Assembly (NCBI GenBank): GCA_029168955.1
Contig: JAPDOI010001925.1
Location: 58,816-122,815, forward strand
Direction of reading: 5' to 3'
DNA: 64,000 nucleotides
DNA from: Aplectana chamaeleonis
Taxonomy: Eukaryota; Nematoda; Chromadorea; Rhabditida; Cosmocercidae
Under the pieces are notes generated by a model. It worked only from the letters and a program-made list of their open reading frames with translations. It searched no databases and was not told the DNA's origin. Below are positions 52,259-64,000 of this stretch, one piece after another. Each line of letters begins with the position of its first letter. The first letter of the stretch is position 1. Both the position numbers and the translations under genes were made by a program.

Positions 52259-52980
52259 CATGCACACTTTCCATGGCGCGTCGTGCACTTCCAGTCGAGT
52301 ATCGCACACTTTCCACGGCGCGTGGCGCACTTCCAGTCAGTGCCCGCACACTTTCCATGGTGCGTCGCGCAATTCCAGTCGAGTATCGCACACTTTCCAC
52401 GGCGCTTGGCACATTTCCAGTCGGGTCCAGCACACTTTCCACGGCGCGTGGAGCACTTCCAGTCGGTGTCCGCACACTTTCCACGGCGCGTCGTGCACTT
52501 CCAGTCGAGTATCGCACACTTTCCACGGCGCGTGGCGCACTTCCAGTCAGTGCCCGCACACTTTCCACGGTGCGTGGCGCACTTCCAGTCAGTGCCCGCA
52601 CACTTTCCATGGGGCGGCGCGCGATTCCAGTCGAGTATCGCACACCTGCCACGGCGCGTGGCGCACTTCCAGTCGGGTCCCGCACACTTGCCACGGCGCG
52701 TGGCGCACTTCCAGTCAGCGCATGCACACTTTCCATGGCGCGTCGTGCACTTCCAGTCAGTGCACGCACACTTTCCATGGTGCGTCGCGCAATTCCAGTC
52801 GAGCAGCTCACACTTTCCACGGTGCGTGGCGCACTTCCAATTGGGTCCAGCACACTTTCCACGGCGCGTGGAGCACTTCCAGTCGGTGTCCGCACACTTT
52901 CCACGGCGCGTGGCGCACTTCCAATTGGGTCCCGCACACTTGCCACGGCGCGTGGCGCACTTCCAGTCAGCGCATGCACA
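52259..52980. repeat. Segment duplicated about 5.34 kb downstream
   Basis: This segment of about 17 monomers matches 57,599-58,320, including the rare variants GGCGCTTGGCACATTTCC and the CGAGCAG tail (CGAGCAGCTCAC here, CGAGCAGCGCAC there). The offset is not a multiple of 42, so indels have occurred between. Confidence 0.7.
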
Positions 52981-55900
52981 CTTTCCATGGCGCGTCGTGC
53001 ACTTCCAGTCGAGTATCGCACTTTTTCCACCGCGCGTGGCGCACTTCCAGTTGGGTTCCACACACTTCCAACGTGGCTTGGCGCACTCCCAGTCGGGTCC
53101 CGCACACTTTCCGCGGCGTGTGGCGCCTTTCCATTCGGGTCCCACACACTTTCCACTGCTCCTGGCGCACTTCCAATCAGGTCCCGCACACTTTCCACAT
53201 AGCGTGGCGCACTTCTAGAAGTGTACCGCACACTTTCCACGGCGCGTGGCGCACTTCCAGTCGGGTCCCGCACACTTTCCGCTGTGCGTCGCGCACTTCC
53301 AGTCGAGTATCGCACACTTTCCACGGCGCGTGGCGCATTTCCAGTCGGGTCCCGCACACTTTCCACGGCGCGTGGCTCACTTCAAGTCGGGTCCAGCACA
53401 CTCTCCACGGCGTGTGGCCCCTTTCCAGTTGGGTCCCACACATTTTCCACGGCGCGTGGCGCACCTCCCATCGGGTCCCGCACACTTTCCACGGTGCGTG
53501 GCGCACTTCCAGTCAGTGCCCGCACACTTTACATGGCGCGTAGCGCACTTCTAGTCGTGTTACGCACACTTTCCACGGCGCGTGGCCCACCTCTAATTGG
53601 GTCCCGCACACTTTCCACGGTGCGTGGCGCACTTCCAGTCAGCGCATGCACACTTTCCACGGCGCGTGGCGCACTTCCTCTCGGGTCCCGCACACTTTCC
53701 ACAGCGCGTGGCGCACTTCCGGTCGGTGTCCGCACACTTTCCACGGCGCGTGGCGCATTTCCAGTCGGGTCCGGCACACTTTCCACGGCTCGTGGCGCAC
53801 TTCCGGTCGGTGTCCGCACACTTTCCACGGCACGTGGCGCACTTCCGGTCGGTGTCCGCACACCTTCCACGGCGCGGGGCGCACTTCCAGTCAGCGCCCG
53901 CACACTTTCCATGGCGCGTCGCGCACTTCCAGTCGAGTATCGCACACTTTCCACGGCGCGTGGCGCACTTCCAGTCGGGTCCGCACACTTTCCACAGCGC
54001 TTGGCGCACTTACAGTCGGGTCCCGTACACTTTCCACGGCGCGTGGCGCACTTCCAGTCGGGTCCAGCACACTTTCCACGGCGCGTGGCGCACTTCCAGT
54101 TAGAGCCCGCACACTTTCCATGGTGCGTCGCGCAACTCCAGTCGAGTATCGCACACTTTCCACGGCGCGTGGCGCACTTCCGGTCGGTGTCCGCACACTT
54201 TCCACGGCGCGTGGCGCACTTCCTCTCGGGTCCCGCACACTTTCCACAGCGCGTGGCGCACTTCCAGTCGGGTCCCGCACACATGCCACGGCGCGTGGCG
54301 CACTTCCAGTCAGCGCATGCACACTTTCCATGGCGCGTCGTGCACTTCCAGTCGAGTATCGCACACTTTTCACGGCGCGTAGAGCACTTCCAGTCGGTGT
54401 CCGCACACTTACCACGGCGCGTGGCGCACTTCCAGTCGGGTCCAGCACACTTTCCACGGCGCGTGGCATATTTCCAGTCGGGTCCAGCACACTTTCCACG
54501 GCGCGTGGCGCACTTCCGGTCGGTGTTCGCACACTTTCTACGGCGCGTGGCGCACTTCCAGTCGAGTATCGCACCTTTTCCACGGCGCGTGGCGCACTTC
54601 CAGTCGGGTCCCGCACACTTTCCACGGTGCGTGGCGCACTTCGAGTTGGTGCCCGCACACTTTCCATGGCGCGTCAAGCACTTCCAGTCGAGTATCGCAC
54701 ACTTTCCACGGCGCGTGGCGCACTTCCTCTCGGGTCCCGCACACTTTCCACAGCGCGTGGCGCACTTCCGGTCGGTGTCCGCACACTTTCCACGGCGCGT
54801 GGCGCATTTCCAGTCGGGTCCGGCACACTTTCCACGGCTCGTGGCGCACTTCCAGTTGGGTCCCGCACACTTTCCACGGCGCGTGGCGCACTTCCAGTTA
54901 GAGCCCGCACACTTTCCACGGCGCGTGGCGCACTTCCAGTCGGGTCTCGCACACTTTCCACGGCGCGTGGCATATTTCCAGTCGGGTCCCGCACACTTTC
55001 CACGGCGCGTCGCGCACTTCCATTCGGTCCCGCACACTTTCCCCGGCGCGTAGCGCTCTTCCAGTTGGGTCCCGCACAATTTCCACAACGCGTGGGGCGC
55101 TTCCAGTTGGATCCAACACACTTTCCACGGCGCGTGGCGCACGTCCAATTGGGTCCCACACCTTTTCCACGGCACGTGGCGCACCTCTAATCGGGTCCCG
55201 CACTCTTTCCACGGTGCGTGGCGCGCTTCCAGTCGGTGCCCGCACACTTTACATGGCGCGTAGCGCACTACTAGTCGTGTTACGCACACTTTCGCCGGCG
55301 CGTAGCGCACTTCCAGTTGGGTCCCGCACAATTTCCACGGCGCGCGGCGCACTTCCAGTCGCGTCCCGCGCACTTTCCGCAGCCCGTCGCGCATTTCCAG
55401 TCGGGTCCCGCACACTTTCCACGGCGCGTGACTCACCTCCAGTTGGTCCCCGCACACTTTCCATGGCGCGTCGCGCACTTCCAGTCGAGTATCGCTCACT
55501 TTCCACGGCGCGTGGCGCACTTCCAGTCGGGTCCAGCACACTTTCCACGGCGCGTGGCGCACTTCCAGTCGGTGTCCGCACACTTTCCACGGCGCGTGGC
55601 GCACTTCCTGTCGGGTCCCGCACACTTTCCACAGCGCGTGGCGCAGCGCATTTCCAGTCAGGTCCCGCACACTTTCCATGGCGCGTGGCGCACTTTCAGT
55701 CAGTGCCCGCACACTTTCCACGGCGCGTGGCGCAATTCCAGTCGAGTATCGCACACTTTCCACGGCGCGTGGCGCACTTCCAATTGGGTCCCAGACACTT
55801 CTAACGACGCTCGGCGCACTCCCAGTGGGGCCCGACAAACCTTTCACAACGCGTGGCGCACTTCCAGTCAGATCCCGCACACTTTCCACGGCGCGTGGCG

Positions 55901-58900
55901 CACTTCCTGTCGGGTCCCGCACACATTCCACAGCGCGTGGCTCACTTACAGTCGGGTCCCGCACACTTTCCACAACGCGTGGCGCACTTCCAGTCAGCGC
56001 ATGCACACTTTCCATGGCGCGTCGCGCACTTCCAGTCGAGTATCGCACACTTTCCACGGCGCGTGGCGCACTTCCAGTCGGGTTCCACACACTTCCAACG
56101 ACGCGTGGCGCACTTCCAGTGGGGTCCGACACACTTTCCACGGCGCGTGGCGCACTTCCAGTCAATGCCCGCACACTTTCCATGGCGCGTCGCGCAATTC
56201 CAGTCGAGTATCGCACACTTTCCACGGCGCGTGGCACATTTCCAGTCGGGTCCAGCACACTTTCCACGGCTCGTGGAGCACTTCCAGTCGGTGTCCGCAC
56301 ACTTTCCACGGCGCGTGGCGCACTTCCTGTCGGGTCCCGCACACTTTCCACAGCGCGTGGCGCAGCGCATTTCCAGTCAGGTCTCGCACATTTTTTACGG
56401 CGCGTGGCGCACTTCCAGTCAGTGCCCGCACACTTTCAGGGCGCGTGGCGCACTTCTACTCGAGTATCGCACACTTTCCACGGCGCGTGGCTCACTTCAA
56501 GTCGGGTCCCGCACACTTCCAACGACGCGTGGCGCACTCCCAGTGGGGTCCCGCCCACTTTCCACAACGCGTGGCGCACTTCCAGTCGGGTCCCGCACAC
56601 ATTCCACGGCGTGTGGCGCACTTCCAGTCGAGTCCCGCACGCTTTCCACGGTGCGTGGCGCACTTCCAGTCAGGTCCCGCACACTTTCCACAGCGCGTGG
56701 CGCACTTCCAGTCGGGTCTCGCACACTTCCCATGGCGCGTCGCGCACTTCCAGTCGAGTATCGCACACTTTCCACGGCGCGTGGCGCACTTCCTGTCAGG
56801 TCCCGCACACTTTCCACGGTGCGTGGCGCACTTCCAATTGGGTCCAGCACACTTTCCACGGCGCGTGGAGCACTTCCAGTCGAGTATCGCACACTTTCCA
56901 CGGCGCGTGGCACATTTCCATTCGGGTCCAGCACACTTTCCACGGCGCGTAGAGCACTTCCAGTCGGTGTCCGCACACTTTCCACGGCGCGTGGCGCACT
57001 TCCTGTCAGGTCCCGCACACTTTCCACGGTGCGTGGCGCACTTCCAATTGGGTCCAGCACACTTTCCACGGCGCGTGGAGCACTTCCAGTCGGTGTCCGC
57101 ACACTTTCCGAGGCGCGTGGCGCACTTCCTGTCGGGTCCCGCACACTTTCCACGGCGCGTAGTGCACTTCCAGTCAGCGCATGCACACTTTCCATGGCGC
57201 GTCGTGCACTTCCAGTCGAGTATCGCACACTTTCCACGGCGCGTGGCGCACTTCCAGTCGGGTCCAGCACACTTTCCACGGCGTTTGGCGCACTTCCAGT
57301 TGGGTCCCACACACTTCCAACGACGCTTGGCGCACTCCCAGTCAGGTCCCGCACACTTCCCACGGTGCGTGGCGCACTTCGAGTCGGTGCCCGCACACTT
57401 TCCATGGCGCGTCGCGCACTTCCAGTCGAGTATCGCACACTTCCCACGGCACGTGGCGCATTTCCAGTCAGCGCATGCACACTTTCCATGGCGCGTCGTG
57501 CACTTCCAGTCGAGCATCGCAGACTTTCCACGGCGCGTGGCGCACTTCCAGTCGGGTCCCGCACACTTTCCTCGGCGCAAGGCGCACTTTCAGTCAGCGC
57601 ATGCACACTTTCCATGGCGCGTCGTGCACTTCCAGTCGAGTATCGCACACTTTCCACGGCGCGTGGCGCACTTCCAGTCAGTGCCCGCACACTTTCCATG
57701 GTGCGTCGCGCAATTCCAGTCGAGTATCGCACACTTTCCACGGCGCTTGGCACATTTCCAGTCGGGTCCAGCACACTTTCCACGGCGCGTGGAGCACTTC
57801 CAGTCGGTGTCCGCACACTTTCCACGGCGCGTCGTGCACTTCCAGTCGAGTATCGCACACTTTCCACGGCGCGTGGCGCACTTCCAGTCAGTGCCCGCAC
57901 ACTTTCCACGGTGCGTGGCGCACTTCCAGTCAGTGCCCGCACACTTTCCATGGTGCGTCGCGCGATTCCAGTCGAGTATCGCACACTTTCCACGGCGCGT
58001 GGCGCACTTCGAATTGGGTCCCGCACACTTGCCACGGCGCGTGGCGCACTTCCAGTCAGCGCATGCACACTTTCCATGGCGCGTCGTGCACTTCCAGTCA
58101 GTGCACGCACACTTTCCATGGTGCGTCGCGCAATTCCAGTCGAGCAGCGCACACTTTCCACGGTGCGTGGCGCACTTCCAATTGGGTCCAGCACACTTTC
58201 CACGGCGCGTGGAGCACTTCCAGTTGGTGTCCGCACACTTTCCACGGCGCGTGGCGCACTTCCTGTCGGGTCCCGCACACTTTCCACGGCGCGTAGCGCA
58301 CTTCCAGTCGGGTCCCGCACACTTTCCTCGGCGCGTGGCGCACTTCCAGTCAGCGCATGCACACTTTCCATGGCGCGTCGTGCACTTCCAGTCGAGCAGC
58401 GCACACTTTCCACGGTGCGTGGCGCATTTCCAGTCGGGTCCCGCACACTTTCCTCGGCGCGTGGCGCACTTCCAAACAGCGCATGCACACTTTCCATGGC
58501 GCGTCGTGCACTTCCAGTTGGGTCCCGCACACTTTCCACGGCGCGTGGCGCACTTCCAGTTAGAGCCCGCACACTTTCCATGATGCGTCGCGCAACTCCA
58601 GTCGAGTATCGCACACTTTCCACGGCGCGTGGCGCACTTCCTGTCGGGTCCCGCACACTTTCCATGGCGCGTCGCGCACTTCCAGTCGAGCAGCGCACAC
58701 TTTCCACGGTGCGTGGCGCATTTCCAGTCGGGTCCCGCACACTTTCCTCGGCGCGTGGCGCACTTCCAGTCAGCGCATGCACACTTTCCATGGCGCGTCG
58801 TGCACTTCCAGTCGAGTATCGCACACTTTCCACGGCGCGTGGCGCACTTCCAGTCAGTGCCCGCACACTTTCCATGGTGCGTCGCGCAATTCCAGTCGAG

Positions 58901-61900
58901 TATCGCAGACTTTCCACGGCGCGTGGCACATTTCCAGTCGGGTCCAGCACACTTTCCACGGCGCGTGGAGCACTTCCAGTCGGTGTCCGCACACTTTCCA
59001 CGGCGCGTCGTGCACTTCCAGTCGAGTATCGCACACTTTCCACGGCGCGTGGCGCACTTCCAGTCGGGTCCAGCACACTTTCCACGGCGCGTGGCGCACT
59101 TACAATTGGGTTCCACACACTTCCAACGATGCTTGGCGCACTTCCAGTCGGGTCCGCACACTTTCCACGGCGCGTCGCGCACTTCCAGTCGGGTCCCACA
59201 CACTTTCCCCGGCGCTTGGCGCACCTCTAATTGGGTCCCGCACACTTTCCACGGTGCGTGGCGCACTTCCAGGTGGTGCCCGCACACTTTCCATGGCGCG
59301 TAGCGCACTTCCAGTTGGGTCCCGCACACTTTCAACACCCCGTGGCGCACTTCCAGTCGGGTCCCGCACATTATCCACGGGGTGTGGCGCACTTCCAGTC
59401 GGTGTGCGCACGCTTTCCATGGCGCGTCGTGCACTTCCAGTCGAGTATCGCACACTTTCCATGGCGCGTGGCACATTTCCAGTCGGGTCCAGCACACTTT
59501 CCAAGGCGCGTGGCGCACTTACGATTGGGTTCCACACACTTCCAACGACGCTTGGTGCACACACAGTGGGGTCCGACGCACTTTCCACGGCGCGTGGCGC
59601 AGCGCATTTTCAGTCAGGTCCCACAGACTTTCTACGGCGCGTGGCGCAATTCCAGTCGGGTCCCGCACACCTTCCTCGTCGCGTGGCGCACTTCCAGTTA
59701 GCGCATGCACACTTTCCATGGCGCGTCGTGCACTTCCAGTCGAGTATCGCACACTTGCCACGGCGCGTGGCGCACTTCCAGTCAGCGCATGCACACTTTC
59801 CATGGCGCGTCGTGCACTTCCAGTCAGTGCACGCACACTTTCCATGGTGCGTCGCGCAATTCCAGTCGAGCAGCGCACACTTTCCACGGTACGTGGCGCA
59901 CTTCCAATTGGGTCCAGCACACTTTCCACGGCGCGTGGAGCACTTCCAGTTGGTGTCCGCACACTTTCCACGGCGCGTGGCGCACTTCCTGTCGGGTCCC
60001 GCACACTTTCCACGGCGCGTAGCGCACTTCCAGTTGGGTCCCGCACACTTTCCACGGCGCGTGGCGCACTTCCAGTTAGAGCCCGCACACTTTCCGTGGT
60101 GCGTCGCGCACTTCCAGTCGAGTATCGCACACTTTCCACGGCGCGTGGCGCATTTCCAGTCGGGTCCCGCACACTTTCCACGGCGCGTGGCGCACTTCCA
60201 GTCAGTGCCCGCACACTTTCCGTGGTGCGTCGCGCACTTCCAGTCGAGTATCGCACACTTTCCACGGCGCGTGGCGCACTTCCAGTCAGTGCCCGCACAC
60301 TTTCCGTGGTGCGTCGCGCACTTCCAGTCGAGTATCGCACACTTTCCATGATGCGTCGCGCACTTCCAGTCGAGTATCGCACACTTTCCACGGCGCGTGG
60401 CGCACTTCCGGTCGGTGTCCGCACACTTTCCACGGCGCGTGACGCACTTCCAGTCGAGTATCGCACACTTTCCACGGTGCGTGGCGCACTTCAAGTCAGG
60501 TCCCGCACACTTTCCACGGCGCGTGGCTCACTTCCAGTTGGGTCCCGCACACTTTCCACGGCGAGTGGCGCCTTTCCAGTCGGGTCCCACACACTTTCCA
60601 CGGCGCGTGGCGCACTTCCAATTGGGTCCCGCACACTTTCCACGGCGCGTGGCGCACTTCCAGTCAGGTCCCGCGCAATTTCCACGGCGTGTGGCGCCTT
60701 TCCAGTCGGATCTCGCACACTTTACACGGCGCGTGGCGCACTTCCAGTCAGTGCCCGCACACTTTCCGTGGTGCGTCGCGCACTTCCAGTCGAGTATCGC
60801 ACACTTTCCACGGCGCGTGGCGCACTTCCAGTCAGGTCCCGCACACTTTCCACGGCGCTTGGCGCACTTCCAGTTGGGTCCCTCACACTTTCCACGGCGA
60901 GTGGCGCCTTTCCAGTCGGGTCCCACACACTTTCCACGGCGCGTGGCGCACTTCCAGTCAGGTCCCGCACACTTTCCACGGCGCGTGGCGCACTTCCAGT
61001 CAGGTCCCGCACACTTTCCACGGCGAGTGGCGCCTTTCCAGTCGGGTCCTACACACTTTCCACGGCGCGTGGCGCACTTCCATTTGGGTCCCGCACACTT
61101 CCAACGACGCTTGGCGCACTCCCAGTGGGGTCCGGCACACTTTCCACGGCGCGTCGCGCACTTCCAGTTGGGTCCTGTACTTTTTCCACGGCGCATGGCG
61201 CACTTCCAGTCAGGTCCCGCACACTTTCCACGGCGAGTGGCGCCTTTCCACTTGGGTCCCACACATTTTCCACGGCGCGTCGCGCACTCCCAGTCAGCGC
61301 ATGCACACTTTCCATGGCGCGTCGTGCACCTCCAGTCGAGAATCGCACACTTTCCACGGCGCGTCGCGCACTTCCTGTCGGGTTCCGCACACTTTCCATG
61401 GCGCGTGGCGCACTTCCTGTCGGGTCCCGCACACTTTCCACAGCGCGTGGCGCAGCGCATTTCCAGTCAGGTCCCGCACACTTTCCACGGCGCGTGGCGC
61501 ACTTCCAGTCAGTGCCCGCACACTTTCCATGGTGCGTCGCGCAACTCTAGTCGAGTATCGCACACTTTCCACGGCGAGTGGCGCACTTCCTGTCGGGTCC
61601 GACACACTTTCCACAGCGCGTGGCGCACTTCCAGTCGAGTATCGCACACTTTCCACGGCGCGTGGCGCACTTACAGTCGGGTCCCACACACTTTCAACGA
61701 CGCGTGGCGCACTTTCAGTCAGGTCCCGCACACTTTCCACGGCGCGTGGCGCACTTCCAGTCAGGTCCCGCACACTTTCCACGGCGCGTGGCACAGTTCC
61801 AGTCGCGTCCAGCACCCTTTCCACGGCGCGTGGCATATTTCCAGTCGGGTCCAGCACACTTTCCACGGCGCGTGGCGCACTTCCAGTCGGTGTTCGCACA

Positions 61901-64000
61901 CTTTCCACGGCGCGTGGCATACTTCCTGTCGGGTCCAGCACACTTTCCACAGCGCGTGGCGCAGCGCATTTCCAGTCAGGTTCCGCACACTTTCCACGGC
62001 GCGTGGCGCACTTCCAGTCAGTGCCCGCACACTTTCCATGGCGCGTCGCGCACTTCCAGTCGAGTATCGCACACTTTTCACGGCGCGTGGCGCACTTCCA
62101 GTCGGGTCCCGCACACACTTTCCACGGCGCGTGGAGCACTTCCCAGTGGGGCCCGACACACACACTTTCCACGGCGCGTGGCGCACTTACAATTGGGTTC
62201 CACACACTTCCAACGACGCGATGCGCACTTCCAGTTGGGTCCCAGACACTTTCCACGGCGCGTGGCGCACTTCCAGTCAGGTCCCGCGCAATTTCCACGG
62301 CGTGTGGCGCCTTTCCAGTCGGGTCTCGCACACTTTACACGGCGCGTGGCACATTTCCAGTCGGGTCCAGCACACTTTCCACGGCTCGTGGCGCACTTCC
62401 GGTCGGTGTCCGCACACTTTCCACGGCGCGTGGCGCACTTCCTCTCGGGTCCCGCACACATTTTTCACAGCGCGTGGCGCATTTCCAGTCGGGTCCCGTA
62501 CACTTTCCACGGCGCGTGGCGCACTTTCAGTCAGTGCCCGCACACTTTCCGTGGTGCGTCGCGCACTTCCAGTCGAGTATCACACACTTTCCACGGCGCG
62601 TGGCGCATTTCCAGTCGGGTCCCAGACACTTTCCACGGCGCGATGGCGCACTTCCAGTCGGGGCCCGACAACCTTTCACAACGCGTGGCGCACTTCCTCT
62701 CGGGTCCCGCACACTTTCCACAGCGCGTGGCGCATTTCCAGTCGGGTCCCGTACACTTTCCACGGCGCGTGGCGCACTTTCAGTCAGTGCCCGCACACTT
62801 TCCGTGGTGCGTCGCGCACTTCCAGTCGAGTATCGCACACTTTCCACGGCGCGTGGCGCATTTCCAGTCGGGTCCCGCACACTTTCCACGGCGCGATGCG
62901 CACTTGCAATTGGGTCCCAGACACTTTCTACAACGCGCGGCGCACTTCCAGTTGGGTCCCGCACACTTTCCACGGCGCGTGGCGCACTTCCAGTGGGAGC
63001 CCGCACACTTTCCATGATGCGTCGCGCACTTCCAGTCGAGTATCGCACACTTTCCACGGCGCGTGGCGCACTTCCAATTGGGTCCCAGACACTTCTAACG
63101 ACGCTCGGCGCACTTGCAATTGGGTCCCAGACACTTTCTACAACGCGTGGCGCACTTCCAGTCAGGTCCCGCGCAATTTCCACGGCGTGTGGCGCCTTTC
63201 CAGTCGGGTCTCGCACACTTTACACGGCGCGTGGCACATTTCCAGTCGGGTCCAGCACACTTTCCACGGCTCGTGGCGCACTTCCGGTCGGTGTCCGCAC
63301 ACTTTCCACGGCGCGTGGCGCACTTCCTCTCGGGTCCCGCACACTTTCCACAGCGCGTGGCGCATTTCCAGTCGGGTCCCGTACACTTTCCACGGCGCGT
63401 GGCGCACTTTCAGTCAGTGCCCGCACACTTTCCACGGCGCGATGCGCACTTGCAATTGGGTCCAGCACACTTTCCACGGCGCGTGGCGCCTTTCCAGTCG
63501 GGTCCAGCACACTTTCCACGGCGCGTGGCGCACTTGCAGTCAGTGCCCGCACACTTTCCACGGCGCGTGGCGCACTTCCAGTCGGGTCCCGCACACTTTC
63601 CACGGCGCGTGGCGCACTTCCAGTTAGAGCATGCACACTTTCCATGGCGCGTCGTGCACTTCCAGTCGGGTATCGCACACTTTCAACAACGCGTGGCGCA
63701 CTTCCAGTCGGGTCCCGCACATTATCCACGGGGTGTGGCGCACTTCCAGTCGGTGTGCGCACGCTTTCCATGGCGCGTCGTGCACTTCCAGTCGAGTATC
63801 GCACACTTTCCACGGCGCGTGGGCACTTCCAGTCAGTCCCGCACACTTTCCACGGTGCGTGGCGCACTTCCAGTCGAGTATCGCACACTTTCCACGGCGC
63901 GTGGCGCACTCTCCAGTCGGGTCCAGCACACTCTTTCCACGGCGCGTGGCGCACTTCCAGTCGGTGTCCGCACACTTTCCACGGCGCGTGGCGCACTTCC

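Larger units (their letters stand above)
34523..64000. repeat. GC-rich 42-bp satellite array, about 700 monomers, runs off the window
   Basis: The monomer is 42 bp and 69% GC with six CpGs. It has a fairly constant 30-bp part (CACACTTTCC, core CCACGGCGCGTGG, GCGCACTTCC) and a variable end of about 8 bp after AGTC (GGGTCCCG, GGGTCCAG, AGTGCCCG, AGCGCATG, GAGTATCG, GGTGTCCG). The left edge monomers (34,523-34,630) are degenerate. Occasional 47-bp monomers carry an extra GCAGC near GCGCAGCGCATTTCC. No other sequence interrupts 29.4 kb. The consensus contains none of TAA, TAG, TGA, TTA, CTA or TCA, so all six frames are open, in one case for 3,720 codons. These frames repeat meaningless 14-residue units and are not called as genes. 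Confidence 0.98.

Noticed and set aside
15819..64000. CRISPR arrays
   Set aside because: The repeats are contiguous monomers without unique spacers, in a eukaryotic sequence. The 8-bp variable tails recur and are not spacers.
34523..64000. CENP-B box in the GC-rich satellite
   Set aside because: TTCC and CGGG occur close together, but the spacing (7 nt in all) does not fit the 17-bp CENP-B box.
1..64000. Telomere repeats (TTAGGC) or subtelomere
   Set aside because: No TTAGGC tandem run was seen on either strand.

Overview
The window looks like repeat-dominated nuclear DNA of a nematode; the genus cannot be told. The evidence is three exons of a BtpA-family gene close to the Caenorhabditis elegans protein F13E9.13, a CR1-like LINE with a nematode-type ORF1, many short MITEs and foldback elements, and introns that shrink to nematode size (about 65-80 bp) once insertions are subtracted. 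There is no bacterial gene organisation, no CRISPR array and no rRNA.

Layout. 1-14.6 kb is AT-rich and packed with foldback elements, TTAA-flanked MITEs, palindromic TA-MITEs, a 5'-truncated LINE tail, a tRNA-Gly(GCC)-like gene in the loop of a large inverted repeat, and a few weak coding remnants. From 14,597 to 30,053 (+) lie three internal exons of one BtpA-family gene (14,597-14,690; 28,804-28,905; 29,903-30,053). Their reading phases join without a break. The 14.1-kb first intron holds a 42-bp satellite of about 68 copies (15,819-18,673), a decayed LINE (about 19.29-23.05 kb) and a stack of MITEs. Almost all of this lies between the two ends of what seems to be one MITE (14,857 and 28,753, both flanked by TTGA). 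The second intron is a 67-bp intron plus one nested MITE pair. No N- or C-terminal exon was found.

From 30 to 34.5 kb there are further nested repeats. From about 34.5 kb to the window end (64,000) runs one uninterrupted GC-rich satellite of 42-bp monomers, about 700 copies, with higher-order repeats of 1,302 bp (31 monomers) and 803 bp (18 x 42 + 47). Its consensus has no stop triplet on either strand, which explains open frames thousands of codons long; I do not call these genes.

The strongest unexplained signal is that four tandem repeats of unrelated sequence in this window (about 185-300 with 1,975-2,235; 12,040-12,310; 15,819-18,673; 34,523-64,000) all have a 42-bp period. That equals four turns of B-DNA, and 14 codons.
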